This document shows positions 60,769 through 64,000 of a stretch of DNA of 64,000 bases, piece after piece; position 1 is the first letter of the stretch, and each line of letters begins with the position of its first letter. The translations under genes were made by a program, and so were the position numbers. The stretch spans positions 1,199,618 to 1,263,617 of the forward strand of contig NZ_LMLB01000001.1 in the NCBI RefSeq assembly GCF_001421785.1, in the 5' to 3' direction. Below the pieces are notes generated by a model. It was not told the origin of the DNA. It saw only the letters and a list, made by a program, of their open reading frames with translations, and did not search any database. This stretch comes from Sphingomonas sp. Leaf33 (GTDB lineage Bacteria > Pseudomonadota > Alphaproteobacteria > Sphingomonadales > Sphingomonadaceae).

Positions 60769-61682
60769 TACCGGCAGAGGTGATCACTAGGCCGCGTGCC
60801 GACGAGACGCTCTACTCGGCGATGGCCCGCGCTTCCCGCTATCTGGGCACGCCGCGTCCGCGCCTGCTGCATGAGGCGCTCTTCGGTGCTGATCTCGCGT
60901 TGTTCGACGACCTGCCGGCAGGCCTTGATCGCGTGATGGCATCCGGCGTGTTCGGCCCGTGCGACGACGGCGGCGCGGGCCGCGAGTGGACGCTGATCCA
61001 ATACTACGCGCACTATACGGAGCCCGCCCTCGCGCGTGTCGCTGCCCGCGCCATGGCGGGGGAGGGTCGTCGTCCGCACGCGGTGTTGGGCAGCCGGTGG
61101 TCGGCGGCTCCACCGCCTGGTCGGCTGCGCTTCTGCTCCGCCTGTTGCGCCGCGATGCTGGGTCGTCATGATGATTTGTGGTGGCGCCGCGTCCATCAGC
61201 TGCCATCCGTGATGGTGTGCCCGGACCATGCGGTGCCGCTGCGCTTCTCCACGGTCGAACCAGCGGACCGTCGCAAGCGCTACGTGGCGGCCATACCCGG
61301 CACTTGCCCACCCGACGGCGCGCAGGTGGTCGAGGGCCGGGAGCCATGGGTCATGGCAACCCTTCTCGATCTCGCGCGGCAGAGCGAGTCGGTGCTGAAC
61401 GATTGCGGGGAGACGCATCCCGACGACAGGCGGGAGGCCTACCTTCAGGGCTTGGACGGGCTGGGGCTGCTGAACAGGATCGGTGAGGCGAACCTGCCCG
61501 GCATCGCCAAGGCAATGGACGGACGCTGGGGTGAATCGCTCGACCTATGGCCGCGACTGAGGCGCGACGGTCGATGCGAGCAGGGATGGCTCGCGACGCT
61601 GCTCACCGGCGAGCATGTCAGTCCGCCGCTCCACCATCTCCTGCTGGAGGGCCTGCTCTCCGCACGGTATGGGCGGCGTTGA
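60765..61682 (+). CDS. second TniQ-type protein, short form
   Basis: 305-residue TniQ protein: 'ITRPRADETLYSAMARASRYLGTPRPRLLHEALFG', zinc finger Cys124, Cys127, Cys152, His155 ('RFCSACCAAM..VHQLPSVMVCPDHA'), placed exactly as in the first TniQ. It has a shorter helical C-terminus and no clear helix-turn-helix. Start GTG 60765, coupled to the first tniQ. A second selector could direct the element to another kind of target, such as mobile plasmids in the role of TnsE, or assist the first. Confidence 0.88.
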   Translation: MIPAEVITRPRADETLYSAMARASRYLGTPRPRLLHEALFGADLALFDDLPAGLDRVMASGVFGPCDDGGAGREWTLIQYYAHYTEPALARVAARAMAGEGRRPHAVLGSRWSAAPPPGRLRFCSACCAAMLGRHDDLWWRRVHQLPSVMVCPDHAVPLRFSTVEPADRRKRYVAAIPGTCPPDGAQVVEGREPWVMATLLDLARQSESVLNDCGETHPDDRREAYLQGLDGLGLLNRIGEANLPGIAKAMDGRWGESLDLWPRLRRDGRCEQGWLATLLTGEHVSPPLHHLLLEGLLSARYGRR

Positions 61683-61692
61683 CGAGCTTCCC

Positions 61693-61851
61693 ACGGAAGT
61701 CTCTATTGTCGCAGGCGCTAACCTTCTGCGGTGCGGATCGCGGATGCGCATTCAGGGGGCAGGTTTGCCGGAAAACTTAGATGTCATTCAACCCCGGTCG
61801 GCACCCACCCCGACGAGAGGGAGTGGCGGAGAATTACATTGTCAGGCTACA
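61693..61851. repeat. glmS-distal transposon end with three TnsB-type sites
   Basis: Read from the outside (minus strand): TGTAGCCTGACAAT terminus, then sites GACAATGTAATTCTCCG (61827-61843), GACATCTAAGTTTTCCGG (61768-61785) and GACAATAGAGACTTCCGT (61693-61710). Spacing is wide (about 59 and 75 bp), as in the left end of Tn7. Confidence 0.85.
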
Positions 61852-61856
61852 GACCG
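61852..61856. other. target site duplication, right copy (GACCG)
   Basis: Same five bases as at 47348-47352, directly after the terminal ACA. Ten bases later is the stop codon of the convergent GGDEF gene, so the uninterrupted locus had 35 bp between glmS and that gene. Confidence 0.95.
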
Positions 61857-61866
61857 GCGCCCCCGC

Positions 61867-62850
61867 TCAGCCTTCGATGCGGTTGCCGCCGAGGTCCGCC
61901 GTTTCGGCCAGGCACTGGCGCGCGCGGCCGAGCAGGGTGACGCCCGATTCGGCGCGGCCCGCCAGCACTGCGGCCGAAGCGGTCACCGTGCCGATGAATT
62001 CGCCGCTGTCGCGCAACCGCAGGCGCCGGGCGGACAGCGCATCGAGGGCCTCGCGCACCCGGTCGCGGACGACCGACACCGCGGTGTCGCGCACGACGAT
62101 CACGAATTCGTTGCCGCTCCACCGGATCAGCTCTTGCCCGGCAAAGGTCTGGCGAAGTGTCGAGACGAGCGCGCTCAGCACATTGTTGCCGACCGACTGT
62201 CCATAACGGTCGTTGATCGCGATCAGGTCGTCGAGCTGGATCAGGACCAGCGCGACGCCGCGGTCGTCGTCGGCCAACTGCGCCAGCATCGCTTCCGCGC
62301 CGCGACGGGTCAGCGCATCGGTCATCGTGTCGATAACCGGGTCGGCCAGCCGGTCGGACGCGCCGCCGTGCGAGCCATCGGCGTCGTCGCGTGCCGCCGC
62401 GACCCGCTGGCGCAGAGCCGAGATTTCGCCGCGCATGTCGGCCAGGTCGCGCTCGGCCTGGGTCAGACGGCTGGAAAAGATATCGGCGGTGTCCGGCCAG
62501 CCGGCCCGGTCAGCCGCGAAATCGCCGACGTCGCGGCCGAGCGCCGCGGTCAGGTCATGCGCATCGGAAGCAAGCGTGCTGAGCTGCGCGCTCTGTTCGG
62601 ATACCGCGAGCGCCCGCGCGCCGATCGACGCATCGGCATCCCCGTCCAGATGCCGCTCGACCAGCCCTGCGACCTGTTCGCTGGTCAGCCGCAGGCCGCC
62701 ATCGGTCAGTACGGCGATCTGCCGCCCGAGCGCTCCACCGGGATCGGTGCGATAACGCAGCGCCAGGTCGAAATGCACCGGCGACGGATCGATCTGGTGT
62801 CGCTCCAGGAAATCGAGTGCCGCCCGCGCCCGTTCGAAAGCCGCTTTCAT
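61867..62850 (-). CDS. GGDEF-domain protein with degenerate active site
   Basis: 327-residue cytosolic protein. N-terminal helical region (residues 1-160, coiled-coil-like 'SRLTQAERDLADMRGEISALRQRVAAARDDAD') and a C-terminal GGDEF fold ('DALTRRGAEAMLAQLADDDRGVALVLIQLDDLIAINDRYGQSVGNNVLSALVSTLRQ' in pieces). The signature loop reads RWSGNEF in place of GGDEF, so diguanylate cyclase activity is doubtful and a c-di-GMP or GTP sensing or scaffold role is more likely. Start ATG 62850 follows GGCAGGACGG. Convergent with glmS across the transposon. Confidence 0.85.
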   Translation of the reverse strand: MKAAFERARAALDFLERHQIDPSPVHFDLALRYRTDPGGALGRQIAVLTDGGLRLTSEQVAGLVERHLDGDADASIGARALAVSEQSAQLSTLASDAHDLTAALGRDVGDFAADRAGWPDTADIFSSRLTQAERDLADMRGEISALRQRVAAARDDADGSHGGASDRLADPVIDTMTDALTRRGAEAMLAQLADDDRGVALVLIQLDDLIAINDRYGQSVGNNVLSALVSTLRQTFAGQELIRWSGNEFVIVVRDTAVSVVRDRVREALDALSARRLRLRDSGEFIGTVTASAAVLAGRAESGVTLLGRARQCLAETADLGGNRIEG

Positions 62851-62991
62851 GTCCGTCCTGCCCGTCACCCTTGGGCACGCTTGATCCCTCATGGCGGGCC
62901 ACCGGACAAGCGACTTCTCGCGGGTGACGTTCGCCGCCCCCAAGCAATTGTTTGCGGCAAGGCCGCTCGCCGTGGCTAGATAGGCGCCACC

Positions 62992-63891
62992 ATGTCCCGC
63001 CTGACCCATCTCGACGCGCTCGAAGCCGAATCGATCCACATCCTGCGCGAAGTCGTCGCCGAGGCCGAAAATCCGGTGATGCTCTATTCGATCGGCAAGG
63101 ATTCGGCGGTGATGCTGCATCTGGCGCGCAAGGCCTTTTACCCCGCGCCGCCGCCGTTTCCGCTGCTCCATGTCGATACGACCTGGAAATTCCGCGCGAT
63201 GTACGAACTGCGCGATCGCGCGGCCGCTGCGGCGGGAATGCGACTGCTGGTCCACCGCAATCCGGAGGCGGAGGCGCGCGGGATCAATCCGTTCGACCAC
63301 GGCAGCGTGCACACCGACCTGTGGAAGACCGAGGGGCTGAAGCAGGCGCTGACGCTCCACGGGTTCGACGCGGCATTCGGCGGCGCGCGGCGCGACGAGG
63401 AGAAGAGCCGCGCGAAGGAACGCGTGTTCAGCTTCCGCTCGGCCGCGCACCGCTGGGACCCCAAGGCGCAGCGGCCGGAGCTCTGGCGGCTGTACAATGC
63501 GCGCAAGGCCAAGGGGGAAAGCATCCGCGTCTTCCCGATCAGCAACTGGACCGAACTCGACATCTGGCAGTACATCCTGCGCGAGGGGATCGAGATCGTG
63601 CCCCTCTATTTCGCCGCTCCGCGCCTGACCGTGGAGCGTGACGGGATGCTGCTGATGGTCGACGACGATCGCTTCCGGCTGGCGCCGGGCGAGGTGCCGG
63701 TCGACCGCTCGATCCGCTTCCGCACGCTCGGCTGCTATCCGCTGACCGGCGCGGTCGAGAGCGAAGCGACGACATTGTTTGAGGTCATCCAGGAAATGCT
63801 GCTGACGACGACCTCCGAGCGGCAGGGGCGCGCGATCGACCACGATCAGGCGGCGAGCATGGAGAAGAAGAAGGCGGAGGGGTATTTCTGA
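62992..63891 (+). CDS. cysD: sulfate adenylyltransferase subunit 2
   Basis: 299-residue PP-loop subunit that makes adenosine phosphosulfate from sulfate and ATP, first step of assimilatory sulfate reduction. '[21 protein letters not shown]' (PP-loop SxGKDS), '[18 protein letters not shown]', '[20 protein letters not shown]' and terminal '[10 protein letters not shown]' are diagnostic. The partner cysN would be expected next, beyond the window. Confidence 0.97.
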   Translation: MSRLTHLDALEAESIHILREVVAEAENPVMLYSIGKDSAVMLHLARKAFYPAPPPFPLLHVDTTWKFRAMYELRDRAAAAAGMRLLVHRNPEAEARGINPFDHGSVHTDLWKTEGLKQALTLHGFDAAFGGARRDEEKSRAKERVFSFRSAAHRWDPKAQRPELWRLYNARKAKGESIRVFPISNWTELDIWQYILREGIEIVPLYFAAPRLTVERDGMLLMVDDDRFRLAPGEVPVDRSIRFRTLGCYPLTGAVESEATTLFEVIQEMLLTTTSERQGRAIDHDQAASMEKKKAEGYF

Positions 63892-63905
63892 TGAGCGGTC
63901 TCAAC

Positions 63906-63960
63906 ATCCTCCCCGGCACGGGGAGGTGGCAGCGCGAAGCGCTGACGGAGGGGGCTCTCC
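63906..63960. repeat. half copy of the 124-bp palindromic repeat
   Basis: CATCCTCCCC..GGGGAGGTGGCAGCGCGAAGCGCTGACGGAGGGG matches, in short blocks, the left half of the repeat at 7986-8109. The right half is missing because the sequence turns into CTCCTCTTGCGACATCC and then a C-run. Confidence 0.7.
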
Positions 63961-63984
63961 TCTTGCGACATCCGTCGCGGCCCG

Positions 63985-64000
63985 CCCCCCCCCCCCCCCC
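63985..64000. other. poly-C run at the window end
   Basis: Sixteen consecutive C at the extreme end of the sequence, directly after cysD and a broken repeat. No such homopolymer occurs elsewhere in the window; it looks like an assembly or contig-edge artefact. Confidence 0.6.

Larger units (their letters stand above)
47353..61851. mobile_element. Tn7-like transposon in attTn7 with metal-related cargo
   Basis: Complete 14,499-bp element. The glmS-side end begins TGTGGGCGAACAAT, matching the Tn7 end TGTGGGCGGACAAT at all but one base; the far end, read inward, begins TGTAGCCTGACAAT. Both are flanked by GACCG. Three 18-bp TnsB-type repeats lie at each end: closely packed at the glmS side (47361-47378, 47381-47398, 47413-47430), spread out at the other (61693-61710, 61768-61785, 61827-61843). 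Transposition genes tnsA-tnsB-tnsC-tniQ-tniQ occupy 54448-61682; the cargo of mer-like and other metal genes lies between glmS and tnsA. All reading frames of the machinery are intact, so the element may be active. Confidence 0.95.

Noticed and set aside
54448..61682. CRISPR-associated transposon
   Set aside because: TnsABC with two TniQ proteins occurs in such elements, but there is no cas gene and no regularly spaced direct repeat array anywhere in the element.
47353..61851. Tn5053/Tn402-type mercury transposon (tniABQR with a res site)
   Set aside because: Mercury genes and TniQ suggest it, but a TnsA endonuclease with Glu61/Asp114/Lys is present, the ends begin TGTGGGCG as in Tn7, there is no resolvase, and insertion is at attTn7.
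61867..63843. Extension of the GGDEF frame to 658 residues
   Set aside because: The added N-terminal part is antisense to cysD. ATG 62850 with a ribosome site is the sensible start.

Overview
The window looks like chromosome from a high-GC alphaproteobacterium of the Sphingomonadaceae, most likely Sphingomonas. The support is the gene set and order (rplQ, guaA, panB, yfgM-bamB-der, glmU-glmS, an epsC-DUF2794 pair, a phoR-pstSCAB-phoU-phoB cluster) and several families of palindromic intergenic repeats typical of sphingomonads. This assignment is inference from protein and repeat character; no 16S gene is present.

Layout. 0-13.5 kb is mostly housekeeping: L17, a secreted prolyl oligopeptidase, a TupA-like ATP-grasp protein, GMP synthase, PanB, the outer-membrane assembly factor BamB with a YfgM-like partner, the GTPase Der, TusA and an HPt protein. 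A 326-bp element with 33-bp inverted ends follows. 13.8-24.1 kb holds an acetate symporter pair, a GH43 glycosidase with a large TonB-dependent receptor (likely a glycan-uptake locus), an LplT-like carrier, PgsA and molybdopterin synthase (MoaD/MoaE). 24.1-25.1 kb is a small AT-richer islet closed by a decayed second copy of the moaE 3' end. 25.2-28.1 kb carries OxyR, a TSUP-type anion carrier and serine acetyltransferase. 29.3-31.5 kb has a serralysin-type metalloprotease divergent from its presumed inhibitor. 33.1-40.3 kb is a complete phosphate sensing and uptake operon. 40.4-43.1 kb is an 'HPr-rel-A' peptide-handling system (Tat-exported protein, PqqD-like chaperone, HprK-related kinase, nucleotidyltransferase). 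43.0-47.3 kb holds gph, glmU and glmS.

The main discovery is a complete Tn7-like transposon, 47353-61851 (14,499 bp), in the classical attTn7 position 25 bp after the glmS stop codon. It has a Tn7-like terminus (TGTGGGCG...), a 5-bp target duplication (GACCG at 47348-47352 and 61852-61856), three TnsB-type binding repeats at each end, and tnsA-tnsB-tnsC-tniQ-tniQ. The cargo is metal-related: merR/merT/merP plus a GDCCVYCS protein but no merA, a second MerR-controlled operon (glutaredoxin-MauE fusion, DUF2946-like protein, a CC-repeat microprotein, a Met/His-rich barrel protein), and a third MerR-type regulator without cysteines. Removing the element leaves glmS convergent with a degenerate GGDEF gene across 35 bp. 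cysD and a poly-C run end the window.
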